From contig CALATN010000015.1 in NCBI GenBank assembly GCA_937891895.1, forward strand, positions 1-18,569: a stretch of 18,569 bases of DNA, given 5' to 3'. The stretch comes from an uncultured Clostridia bacterium. Lineage in GTDB: Bacteria > Bacillota > Clostridia > Oscillospirales > Ruminococcaceae. A program made the translations under genes and the position numbers. A model generated the notes under the pieces. It saw only the letters and a program-made list of their open reading frames with translations. It ran no database searches and was not told the origin of the DNA. Of the stretch, positions 7,571-14,877 are shown piece by piece; the first letter of the stretch is position 1; the number at the start of each line of letters is the position of its first letter.

Positions 7571-8656
7571 ATGGCAAAGAGAAGAATAGGTATCCTTACA
7601 AGCGGCGGTGACTGCCCGGGTCTTAACGCTACAATCAGAGGCGTGGCAAAGGCTTGCTTCGAAAGAATGGGCGAGGATAATGTCGAAATCGTTGGTATTC
7701 AGAACGGTTACTACGGACTTATCAACAATATCGCAAGAGATATGCACCCGTCAGAGTTTTCGGGCATTCTCACACAGGGCGGAACAATCCTCGGCACAAA
7801 GCGTCAGCCGTTCAAGATGATGTCCGTTATCGGCGAGGATAACGTGGACAAGGTCAAGGCTATGAAGGAAACCTACAAGAAGCAGAAGCTTGACTGCCTG
7901 CTTACTCTCGGCGGCAACGGTACTCACAAAACCGCTAACCTCCTTTCCGAAGAAGGTCTGAACGTTATCGGTCTGCCAAAGACTATCGACAACGATATTT
8001 TCGGCACGGACGTAACTTTCGGATTCCATACAGCTGTTGATATTGCAACAGACGTTATCGACAGACTCCACACAACAGCCGCTTCCCACAGCCGTATCCT
8101 TATGGTTGAGGTTATGGGCAACAAGGCTGGCTGGCTCACACTTTATTCAGGTATCGCAGGCGGTGCTGATATCATCATTATCCCTGAAATTCCGTACGAT
8201 TCCGAAAAGGTAATCGAAGCACTCAACAAGCGTTCAGCCGCAGGAAAGACATTCTCAATCGTGGCTTTTGCAGAGGGTGCTTACGATATTGAAGAAGCTA
8301 AGCTGAAGAAGAAGGAACGTGCTAAGCTGCGTCAGGAGGCAGGCATCACAACAGCTACAAGCCGACTTGCAGCACAGATTCAGAAGGGCACGGGAATTGA
8401 AACAAGAGTGTGCGTTCCGGGTCACATGCTCAGAGGCGGCAGTCCGTCAGCTTATGACAGAGTCCTCGCAACAAAGTTCGGTGTACGTGCCGCAAAGCTT
8501 ATCGAGAAGGAAAAGTACGGCTACTCGGTTGCAATGGTGAAGAATGCAATTACGGAAAACCCACTGAGTGAGGTAGCTGGCAAGACAAAGTTTGTAACCG
8601 AAGACCACCAGATGGTTGTAACAGCAAGACATCTCGGAATTTCTTTTGGAGATTAA
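7571..8656 (+). CDS. pfkA: 6-phosphofructokinase (ATP-type, group III-like)
   Basis: Phosphorylates fructose 6-phosphate to fructose 1,6-bisphosphate in glycolysis, in the cytoplasm. At 361 residues it is close to the family length. The N-terminal nucleotide loop is TSGGDCPGLN (10-19), the catalytic loop is PKTIDND (136-142) with Asp140 as the likely base, and the substrate segments VMGNKAGWLT and PGHMLRGGSPSAYDR are clear. At the position distinguishing phosphoryl donors the motif is GGNG (114-117). Gly117 is typical of ATP enzymes, Lys137 of pyrophosphate or group III enzymes, and Asn116 replaces the usual Mg-binding Asp/Glu. Donor choice therefore needs a test, with ATP favoured by Gly117. 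The ATG has GAGGA 7 bases upstream. I see no separate promoter between the preceding terminator and the start. Confidence 0.93.
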   Translation: MAKRRIGILTSGGDCPGLNATIRGVAKACFERMGEDNVEIVGIQNGYYGLINNIARDMHPSEFSGILTQGGTILGTKRQPFKMMSVIGEDNVDKVKAMKETYKKQKLDCLLTLGGNGTHKTANLLSEEGLNVIGLPKTIDNDIFGTDVTFGFHTAVDIATDVIDRLHTTAASHSRILMVEVMGNKAGWLTLYSGIAGGADIIIIPEIPYDSEKVIEALNKRSAAGKTFSIVAFAEGAYDIEEAKLKKKERAKLRQEAGITTATSRLAAQIQKGTGIETRVCVPGHMLRGGSPSAYDRVLATKFGVRAAKLIEKEKYGYSVAMVKNAITENPLSEVAGKTKFVTEDHQMVVTARHLGISFGD

Positions 8657-8672
8657 AAGCCAGAAAAATAAT

Positions 8673-8909
8673 GGGTTTCCAAAGGGGACTGTGTCTCCTT
8701 TGGTGGGGTTTTCAGGGGCAACGCCCCTGATATCGTCAAAACCATTCTTCGAATGGTTTACGCAACGGACGAAATATCCTTATTATTCAAAAACGGAGAA
8801 TAGGGTGAGAAATGCGACAGCATTTCGAGGGGAAGCGGTCTTGTCCGCTTCCCCTTATATGGTTTATGGACATACTATCCTTTAAAACGTGCCGGTGGCA
8901 CGTTTTAAA
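8673..8909 (+). repeat. Intergenic cluster of six hairpins downstream of pfkA
   Basis: The roughly 300-base stretch between pfkA and the phosphatase gene holds no credible gene but has six inverted repeats in a row. H1 is 8679-8703 (11 bp, one G-T pair). H2 is 8712-8730 (8 bp, TCAGGGGC arm). H3 is 8739-8759 (9 bp, AAACCATTC arm). H4 is 8809-8826 (7 bp, GAAATGC arm). H5 is 8829-8854 (10 bp, GGGGAAGCGG arm). H6 is 8881-8909 (13 bp, TTTAAAACGTGCC arm). The GGGTTTCC leader, H1 and the start of H2 are homologous to the element at the left window edge. It probably belongs to a dispersed intergenic repeat family, of unknown function. Confidence 0.82.
8881..8909. terminator. Candidate bidirectional terminator (hairpin H6)
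   Basis: The longest hairpin of the cluster has a perfect 13-bp stem and the 3-base loop GGT. The right arm ends in TTTTAAA and the left arm starts TTTAAAA, so either strand gives a GC-rich stem followed by T residues. It would end pfkA transcription 50 bases before the next start codon. The T run is short, so the strength is uncertain. Confidence 0.5.
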
Positions 8910-8958
8910 CATTCAATACCTATTCCAAACCGCACGAATTTATCTTTGGAGGTTATAT

Positions 8959-9684
8959 ATGAAACTACTCATCATCCGCCACGGCGACCCGAATTACGAA
9001 ATAGATTCCCTTACAGAAAAGGGCTGGAAAGAGGCAGAAATGCTTGCGGAAAGAATCGCTCCCCTCGATATAAAAGCGTACTACGTTTCGCCTCTGGGCA
9101 GGGCACGTGACACCGCTTCACTTACGCTGAAAAAGGCGGGCAGGGAAGCCGAAGTTCTTCCCTGGGCAAGAGAATACAACACCCGTATTCTCGGTGAAAA
9201 CGGCGAAAGACGTATCCCCTGGGATATGCTTCCCGAAAAATGGACGGCTGTCCCCGAATATTACGACAAGGACAAGTGGTACGATGTGCCTGTTATGAAA
9301 GAGGCTGGAATGGAGGAAGGTCTGCGCTGGGTATGGGACGGCCTTGATGAGCTTCTTGCACGTCACGGCTACAAGCGTGAGGGTATGTACTACCGTGCTG
9401 AAAATCCCAACGAGGACACTATTGCAATTTTCTGTCACTTCGGTGTGGAATGTGTAATGCTGGGTCATCTGCTTGGCATTTCGCCAATGGCTTTGTGGCA
9501 CGGCTTTATGGCTGCACCTACTTCTGTGACAACTGTCAATACGGAGGAAAGACGCGACGGAATTGCATCCTTCCGTGTCAGCGCTTTCGGCGATATTTCC
9601 CATCTTTACGTCAAGGGTGAGAAGCCTGCTTTTGCGGGACGCTTCTGCGAAACCTTCGCAAATACGGAGCAGAGACACGATTGA
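8959..9684 (+). CDS. Histidine phosphatase family protein (phosphoglycerate mutase-like)
   Basis: A 241-residue member of the branch-1 histidine phosphatase superfamily, likely a small-molecule phosphatase in the cytoplasm. The RHG motif is IIRHGDP with nucleophile His8 and Arg7. SPLGRARDTA (44-53) supplies the second arginine, Glu72 is a likely acid/base residue, and His160 (FCHFGVE) is the second catalytic histidine. The insert between about 75 and 150 is rich in Trp and Tyr and may set substrate choice, which cannot be predicted. Reading could extend upstream through the hairpin cluster, but the ATG at 8959 has TTTGGAGG 6 bases before it and begins with the family's MKLLIIRHG. I see no clear promoter or terminator next to it. 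Its pairing with pfkA may be incidental. Confidence 0.9.
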   Translation: MKLLIIRHGDPNYEIDSLTEKGWKEAEMLAERIAPLDIKAYYVSPLGRARDTASLTLKKAGREAEVLPWAREYNTRILGENGERRIPWDMLPEKWTAVPEYYDKDKWYDVPVMKEAGMEEGLRWVWDGLDELLARHGYKREGMYYRAENPNEDTIAIFCHFGVECVMLGHLLGISPMALWHGFMAAPTSVTTVNTEERRDGIASFRVSAFGDISHLYVKGEKPAFAGRFCETFANTEQRHD

Positions 9685-9722
9685 TTTGCTGAAAAAATTT
9701 TAAAAAATATCTTGAAAAAGTG

Positions 9723-9751
9723 TGTACAATTTTCTTCAGATGTGGTATACT
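9723..9751 (+). promoter_or_regulatory. Extended -10 promoter for the DUF1444-LRR operon
   Basis: TATACT (9746-9751) is preceded by TGG, giving a TGn extended -10. A weak -35 TGTACA (9723-9728) lies 17 bases upstream. The next start codon is about 38 bases downstream. Confidence 0.6.
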
Positions 9752-9789
9752 ATATTTGTATTTTGAAATTTGCGAAAGGAGCCTGCTTT

Positions 9790-10623
9790 ATGAAGCTGAC
9801 AGACAAGCTCGGCGGAATGTTTATTCACGATAAATTCGATACCGAATTCAGAAATATACTGAAAAGCCTTCATCTGCATATCATCTCCCACGAAGGCAGA
9901 AACAGCTTTGAAATTGCCAACGGTACGGCTTCCTTCAAATTTGATACAACCAAAGCCCGTGCAGCTTATGAAAAAAATCCTACCGACGAAAAGCTGGAGA
10001 AAATCAGTCGCCGTCTTTCAAAGGAGGTCGCTACAAAAAGCAGAATGATCTCCTTCACAAACGGTCAGGAATTTCTCCGCCTTATGCCTTTGCGTGACAG
10101 GGATGTAAAGCGAAATATGATAAGCGATGACTTCGTTGAGGGACTCAAAAAAGTTGTAGTATACACGCCTGATGATGAAACAATTTTCTATCTCGATGAA
10201 GCAACTCTGAAACGCTGGAGCGTGCCGAAAGAGGTCGTTTTTTCCGTCGCTGACAGGAATATGTGCAGACTTCTCGAAAAGGCACAGCTCAATGAAGAAG
10301 AGCTTCCCTGCGGAATAAAAGCGCTTGAAATCAAAATCAGGACTGAGATTTTCAGCAGTGCTCTTATGCTCTGCAACGATTTTCACCCTGCGGTAAAAAG
10401 CAAATTCGGCGAGAAGTTCCTTGTGGTTGCGCCGTCAAGAGAAAATCTGCTGGTGCTGAAAAATCTTACAAGTGATGCCGTAAAAGGACTTGGCACGGTA
10501 ATCCTCAGTGAATACAGAAAAACAAAAAATCCGCTTACAACGGACGTGCTTCTTTTCACGGGACAGGACATTCAGATTGCGGGCAAATTTTCAATCGGTC
10601 ACAATGATAACAGGGAGGACTAA
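9790..10623 (+). CDS. DUF1444 (YtpQ-like) family protein
   Basis: A 277-residue soluble protein without signal peptide or membrane helices. The pattern of a central FVEGLKKVVVYTPDDE segment, the residues LDEATLKRWSV, and a late segment beginning KFLVVAPSRENLLVL resembles the Firmicute DUF1444/YtpQ family, whose function I do not know. The match is from memory of the family pattern and is moderate. The ATG at 9790 is chosen because AAAGGAG lies 8 bases before it. The frame stays open further upstream but runs across the promoter. The stop is 5 bases before the next gene, so it is probably co-transcribed with the leucine-rich-repeat surface protein. Confidence 0.72.
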   Translation: MKLTDKLGGMFIHDKFDTEFRNILKSLHLHIISHEGRNSFEIANGTASFKFDTTKARAAYEKNPTDEKLEKISRRLSKEVATKSRMISFTNGQEFLRLMPLRDRDVKRNMISDDFVEGLKKVVVYTPDDETIFYLDEATLKRWSVPKEVVFSVADRNMCRLLEKAQLNEEELPCGIKALEIKIRTEIFSSALMLCNDFHPAVKSKFGEKFLVVAPSRENLLVLKNLTSDAVKGLGTVILSEYRKTKNPLTTDVLLFTGQDIQIAGKFSIGHNDNRED

Positions 10624-10628
10624 TTCCA

Positions 10629-11810
10629 ATGGCTAAAAAACCTACATATACTTCATACACAAGAAAAAAGAGCCTTGCGGTGAGAATATTCATTCTCGTT
10701 CTTGCGGCGGCATTGCTTGCAGGTATCGTAATCCTGCCGATTACATCAAATGCTGAAAACGCAGAAAATCTTACCGTTGAAAGCTTTGAAACAGGCAAGC
10801 TTTCCGAGGCAATTTCCGAAGCCGCTGACGGCACGGACTTCAACTTCATCAAGAATATTGCCGTGCTGGAGGGCACACTCAACGCTTCTGACTATCAGGC
10901 ACTCACAAACATTCCTAACCTTGAAATCATTGAACTTTCCGGCACGGAAACAGAGGACGGAATTATCCCTGAAAATGCACTCGCTTCAAGAAATCAGCTT
11001 TCCTACATTTCCCTTCCGAAAAATACAACCGAGGTCGGCAAGAATGCTTTTTCGGGCAACAGAAAGCTTGTGAAGGTTTCAATGCCTGCAACGGTTACAA
11101 AAATTGACGATTATGCTTTTGCAGCCTGCGAGGCAATGACGGATATTCCTATTTCCGAAGGAATTACATACATCGGTGAGGGTGCTTTTCAGGATTGCAA
11201 GGCACTTACCGAATTCATCATTCCGTCGGGAATTACCGAGATTTATCCGAATACATTCAGCAAGTGCGGATTTGAAAAAATATCAATCGGACCAAATGTA
11301 AAGAAAATCGGTATGAGCGTTTTTGCTGACTGCAACGCACTTAAAGACCTGTATGTGTACGGTGACGAAGCACCTGCACTTGACAGCGACGTTTTCAGAA
11401 ATGTTAGCGCAACTATTCACTGCTCCGAGGAGGCTGAGGATAGCTTTGAAGGCTGGCAGCAGCAGAATATGACGGTTGCTGCTGATCTGACAGGCGAATA
11501 TACTCTTTCCGCAGGCGAACCTGCCGCAGTAACAACTGCTGCTGAAACTGAAAAAGCTGAAACTGAGGCTGCAACAGAAGCTGCAACAGAAGCTGAAGAA
11601 GAAAAGGAAACCGAAAAAGAAGAAACTGAAGCTGTTACCGACGGTTCAGCTGACGAGGAGGTAACAACCTCAGAAGAAACAGAAGCTGTTTCCGCAGAAC
11701 CTTCCGAAGCAGGCGGCGTAAGCGTTGGCGTTGTAGTTGTAATTGTGATTATGGCAATGATTATTGCTGTCCTTGCAACAATTCTTGTTATGACAAAGAA
11801 AAAGCAGTAA
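10629..11810 (+). CDS. Cell-surface leucine-rich-repeat (LRR_5/BspA-like) protein
   Basis: A predicted surface-anchored binding or adhesion protein of 393 residues. A basic N-terminus (RKKSLAVR) and a hydrophobic segment at about 17-38 form a signal peptide or anchor. Residues about 95-265 contain BspA-like LRR_5 units with the recurring pattern I..NAF..C..L..I.LP and IG..AF..C.AL. Residues about 295-360 form a Glu/Ala/Thr-rich stalk, encoded by short DNA repeats including a perfect 12-base tandem duplication at 11568-11591. A second membrane helix (about 363-388) ends in a basic KKKQ tail, so the C-terminus is held by a membrane anchor and no LPxTG sortase motif is seen. GGAGG lies 11 bases before the ATG. 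It follows the DUF1444 gene by 5 bases. Confidence 0.88.
   Translation: MAKKPTYTSYTRKKSLAVRIFILVLAAALLAGIVILPITSNAENAENLTVESFETGKLSEAISEAADGTDFNFIKNIAVLEGTLNASDYQALTNIPNLEIIELSGTETEDGIIPENALASRNQLSYISLPKNTTEVGKNAFSGNRKLVKVSMPATVTKIDDYAFAACEAMTDIPISEGITYIGEGAFQDCKALTEFIIPSGITEIYPNTFSKCGFEKISIGPNVKKIGMSVFADCNALKDLYVYGDEAPALDSDVFRNVSATIHCSEEAEDSFEGWQQQNMTVAADLTGEYTLSAGEPAAVTTAAETEKAETEAATEAATEAEEEKETEKEETEAVTDGSADEEVTTSEETEAVSAEPSEAGGVSVGVVVVIVIMAMIIAVLATILVMTKKKQ
11568..11591 (+). repeat. 12-base tandem duplication in the surface protein stalk
   Basis: GCTGCAACAGAA occurs twice without interruption and encodes AATE-type repeats within the acidic stalk. Flanking sequence has looser GCTGAAACTGA repeats. 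The in-frame unit length allows stalk length change without frameshift. Confidence 0.8.
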
Positions 11811-11815
11811 GATTT

Positions 11816-11843
11816 AAGGGGTACAAAGATTGTACCCCTTTTT
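11816..11843 (+). terminator. Intrinsic terminator or attenuator after the LRR gene
   Basis: A perfect 10-bp stem AAGGGGTACA / TGTACCCCTT with a 5-base loop AAGAT, followed by TTT. It lies between two genes on the same strand, 26 bases before the next ATG, and I find no promoter in between, so partial read-through is likely. Confidence 0.8.
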
Positions 11844-11868
11844 GAAATCGTAGGAAGGAGGATAACCG

Positions 11869-14067
11869 ATGAAAACCGACAAGCTGAATAAATACGGCGA
11901 GCTGCTGCTATTATGGATTTTATCTGCGGTCTGCACATCAGCATCCGTGTACATCTATCTTGATACGGTCATAAATATATGGTCTGTACTCGGTGCAGTA
12001 ATTTCAGCGGGAGTTATCCTTTTTGCGGATTTCGTGCGGAACAAGAAATTCGGCGGATTGTTATACGCTGCTGTATATATGTGCGTAAGCTTCATACCTG
12101 TTTTTGTAATAGGCGACGCATTCGGGCTTTCCGATTTCATACGATGGTTTTTTTCGGGCGCAGAGGCAGTCGAAACAAGAACAGGCTTTATTTTCCTGCT
12201 GACTGTGATGGTAAGCTTTCTTTTCACTTCCGCCGCATACTATTTTACGAAGGTCATCTATCGCTCGTCGGTTATCATTCTTATAACCCTTATCCCCTTT
12301 GCTCTTGCGGTAAAAACCGTAACAAACCTGCCTGACGGCTATATAATAACAGCTTCGGCAGCTAATCTGCTGTTTTTCATTTATTATTCAAGAAAAAATA
12401 TAACGGAGGGAACAATTTCCAAGGATAAGTCAGCACTTGTTGTTTATACCGATTATGCCGCAGCGGTAATTCTCCTTGCTCTCCTTCTTCCCAAGCCCTC
12501 AACCGCACCGTACTACGAAAAGTTTGAGGAGCTTACAAACAGATTTCAGATCGGCGGCACAAGCGAAAGCATCTATACAGGCGAATACAAGGACTCCTCA
12601 GGTTCAACCGACGACCTCCGCCGCGGCGAAAGCGTGCTGATATATCTTGTAAGCACCTCCTCTCCTGTTTATATGAAAACACAGGTGTTTGACATCTATA
12701 CCCCTGAAACAGGCTTATGGACGGAAGCTGACGAAATGCTCGGCAGCAAGAAATGGCAGGAAAAAGCTTCACTGCTGAGCTTTGAACAGCTTGGCAATGC
12801 TTTGGAAAAAACTCTTGAAGCAAGCCCTGAGCTTATAGACAATTATCCTCAGGCAGAAAAGCTTTTCAGCTTTACGGAAGCTGAAACCTTTGCAACTGTC
12901 TACGCTCAGGAATTCCCTGCGGTGTACATTCTTGCACCGCTGCGTGCAACAAAGCTTATGCTTTCCAATGTAAATGCGGAATTCAGCGCACGTACCGATG
13001 ACGGAGAAATATTTACAAACAATCGGCTTATGCCTCAGGATGCAAACTATACCATAAGATACTACACCGAGGACGTATTTGACTGGCTTGTCGCAAATGG
13101 TTTATGTGATTTAAACATTGATGAGTACAAAACCTTCATATCACATGCCATTATAAGTTCAGATTATGGTACGGAAGAAAACAATATTACTTATGAGTTT
13201 TATAAGCAGCATAAATATGCTATGGAATATGCCGAAAAAACCAAAACAACGGTTTCTGACAAAATACAGGCGCTTGCCGACGAGCTTACAGAGGGATTGG
13301 AGTACGACTATCAGAAAGCGGCGGCAATCGAACAGTATTTCCACACAGGTAATTTTGTGTATGACCTTGCTTATGAAGCCCCTGAGGGAATGGATACACC
13401 TGAGTATTTCCTCTTTGAAAGCAAGACGGGAATTTGCTCCGATTATGCAACCGCATACACTCTCCTTGCAAGAGCGGCAGGACTTACTGTTCGTTATGTA
13501 GAAGGTTTTGTTATGCAGCCTTCCGAAACAACTCAGAATATGTATTTCATCTATACCGATAACGCTCACGCTTACCCCGAGGTCTATATTCCCGGCGCAG
13601 GCTGGATAGTTTACGAGCCGACCCCGTCAAGCATTACCGCCGCAGGTGAAGGCGACAGTGACGATGAACGTACTGACCCGCTTGCAATTCTTTTTACGGC
13701 AATTATTGCAGTTTGTGTAATCGGAATATTTATACTCCTGATGCTGCTTATGCCGAAAATCCTTGAAGCAATATTCCGTGCAAAAATCAAATTTGCAGAT
13801 GCAAACAAAGCAGTTGTTCTTCTCTACAATCATCACGTATCAAATATGGAGAATAAATCCGAACTCAGCTTCAAAGCCTTTACTCCCGAACAGCTTGCAA
13901 AGCATACTGAAGACACAACATCGCTCAGCCTTGAGCCGCTTGTAAAACCATTTATTTCAGCTTGCTACGGCGGAGCAAAAATCGGGAATGAAGAAAAAGC
14001 AGCAGCCTTTGAATGCTATAAGGCACAATACAAGGCCTTGCGGAAAATAAAGAAAAGAAAGGATTGA
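11869..14067 (+). CDS. TgpA-like multi-spanning membrane transglutaminase-family protein
   Basis: A 732-residue integral membrane protein. About seven helices fill the first 210 residues (about 10-30, 36-55, 62-84, 105-126, 132-150, 155-172, 190-208). A large outside domain (about 210-604) carries the transglutaminase-like fold, a further helix spans 605-628, and a cytoplasmic tail resembles the DUF4129 tail of TgpA proteins. The catalytic Cys523 (TGICSDYA) and His567 (NAHAYPEVY) are present. The third triad position is Glu583 (VYEPTP), as in many bacterial members. Such proteins act on surface proteins or peptides, and the adjacent surface LRR protein is a possible partner by inference. GGAAGGAGG lies 7 bases before the ATG. 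The next gene begins 4 bases after its stop. Confidence 0.9.
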   Translation: MKTDKLNKYGELLLLWILSAVCTSASVYIYLDTVINIWSVLGAVISAGVILFADFVRNKKFGGLLYAAVYMCVSFIPVFVIGDAFGLSDFIRWFFSGAEAVETRTGFIFLLTVMVSFLFTSAAYYFTKVIYRSSVIILITLIPFALAVKTVTNLPDGYIITASAANLLFFIYYSRKNITEGTISKDKSALVVYTDYAAAVILLALLLPKPSTAPYYEKFEELTNRFQIGGTSESIYTGEYKDSSGSTDDLRRGESVLIYLVSTSSPVYMKTQVFDIYTPETGLWTEADEMLGSKKWQEKASLLSFEQLGNALEKTLEASPELIDNYPQAEKLFSFTEAETFATVYAQEFPAVYILAPLRATKLMLSNVNAEFSARTDDGEIFTNNRLMPQDANYTIRYYTEDVFDWLVANGLCDLNIDEYKTFISHAIISSDYGTEENNITYEFYKQHKYAMEYAEKTKTTVSDKIQALADELTEGLEYDYQKAAAIEQYFHTGNFVYDLAYEAPEGMDTPEYFLFESKTGICSDYATAYTLLARAAGLTVRYVEGFVMQPSETTQNMYFIYTDNAHAYPEVYIPGAGWIVYEPTPSSITAAGEGDSDDERTDPLAILFTAIIAVCVIGIFILLMLLMPKILEAIFRAKIKFADANKAVVLLYNHHVSNMENKSELSFKAFTPEQLAKHTEDTTSLSLEPLVKPFISACYGGAKIGNEEKAAAFECYKAQYKALRKIKKRKD

Positions 14068-14071
14068 TTTT

Positions 14072-14833
14072 ATGACAGCACTTGTAACGGGTGCAAGCTC
14101 GGGAATAGGGCGTGAAATTGCACTGAAGCTCGCAGAAAAAGGTGTGCGTCTTGTTATATCGGGAAGAAACCGTGATAAGCTTGAACAGCTCAGAAATGAA
14201 ATCGGAGCAAACCGCGTGAAAATAATCGCTGCCGATATTTCAAAGGAAAGCGAATGTCACAGACTGTACAAGGAAGCTTCGGAATACAACGTGAATATGC
14301 TTGTCAACAATGCGGGCTTCGGACTTTTCGGACGTTTCTGCAATTCCGACCTTGACCGTGAAATTGAAATGATTGATGTGAATATCAAGGCTGTGCATAT
14401 CCTTACAAAGCTTTTTCTGAAAGACTTTGATGAAAAGAATAAAGGCTATATCCTCAACGTTGCTTCCGCCGCAGGCTTTATGCCCGGGCCGCTTATGGCG
14501 ACATATTATGCAACTAAAAATTATGTCGTAAAGCTTACTCTTGCAATCCGTGAGGAAATGCGTGTAAAGGGCAGCAATGTCTATATCGGAGCATTCTGTC
14601 CGGGACCTGTAAAAACTCCCTTCAATGATGTTGCAGGCGTAGATTTCGGCCTGAGAGGAATAACCGCAGAGGAAGCTGCCGAATGTGCTGTGAACGGAAT
14701 GCTTGCCCGCAAGGCGATTATCATTCCTACGCTGAAAATGAACGTGTGCGTTTACGGTTCAAAAATAATTCCCGACAATATCCTTGCTGCTGTCACATAC
14801 AACATTCAGACAAAAAAGGGCGAGGCAGAATAA
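14072..14833 (+). CDS. Short-chain dehydrogenase/reductase (SDR) family oxidoreductase
   Basis: A classical SDR of 253 residues that uses NAD(P)H to interconvert a carbonyl and an alcohol. The substrate cannot be told. The Rossmann loop TGASSGIG (6-13), NNAG (79-82), catalytic Ser132 (NVASAAG) and Tyr145-x3-Lys149 are all present, and CPGPVKTPF (176-184) closes the cofactor site. Arg32 and Arg34 after the second strand suggest NADPH preference. The ATG is 4 bases after the transglutaminase stop with AAAGGA 8 bases upstream, so it is likely translationally linked to that gene. No membrane segment is seen, so its job in the surface cluster is unclear. It may modify a lipid or be a passenger. 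Confidence 0.92.
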   Translation: MTALVTGASSGIGREIALKLAEKGVRLVISGRNRDKLEQLRNEIGANRVKIIAADISKESECHRLYKEASEYNVNMLVNNAGFGLFGRFCNSDLDREIEMIDVNIKAVHILTKLFLKDFDEKNKGYILNVASAAGFMPGPLMATYYATKNYVVKLTLAIREEMRVKGSNVYIGAFCPGPVKTPFNDVAGVDFGLRGITAEEAAECAVNGMLARKAIIIPTLKMNVCVYGSKIIPDNILAAVTYNIQTKKGEAE

Positions 14834-14835
14834 AC

Positions 14836-14872
14836 AAAAGCCTGAGAAGCGTTGAACTTCTCAGGCTTTTTT
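14836..14872. terminator. Bidirectional terminator between convergent genes
   Basis: A perfect 14-bp stem AAAAGCCTGAGAAG / CTTCTCAGGCTTTT with a 7-base loop, flanked by A and T runs on both sides. It serves both the SDR gene (plus) and the U32-like gene (minus), whose stops flank it within 6 bases. Confidence 0.93.
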
Positions 14873-14877
14873 GTATA

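Noticed and set aside
8812..8958. Upstream extension of the histidine phosphatase
   Set aside because: It would translate through hairpins H4-H6. The ATG at 8959 has a good ribosome binding site and the family N-terminus.
8657..8958. CRISPR array or attachment site in the hairpin-rich gap
   Set aside because: The hairpins differ from each other in sequence and spacing. There are no regular direct repeats, spacers, cas genes or integrase nearby.
9712..9789. Upstream extension of the DUF1444-like protein
   Set aside because: The extension overlaps the extended -10 promoter, and the ATG at 9790 has AAAGGAG at a proper distance.
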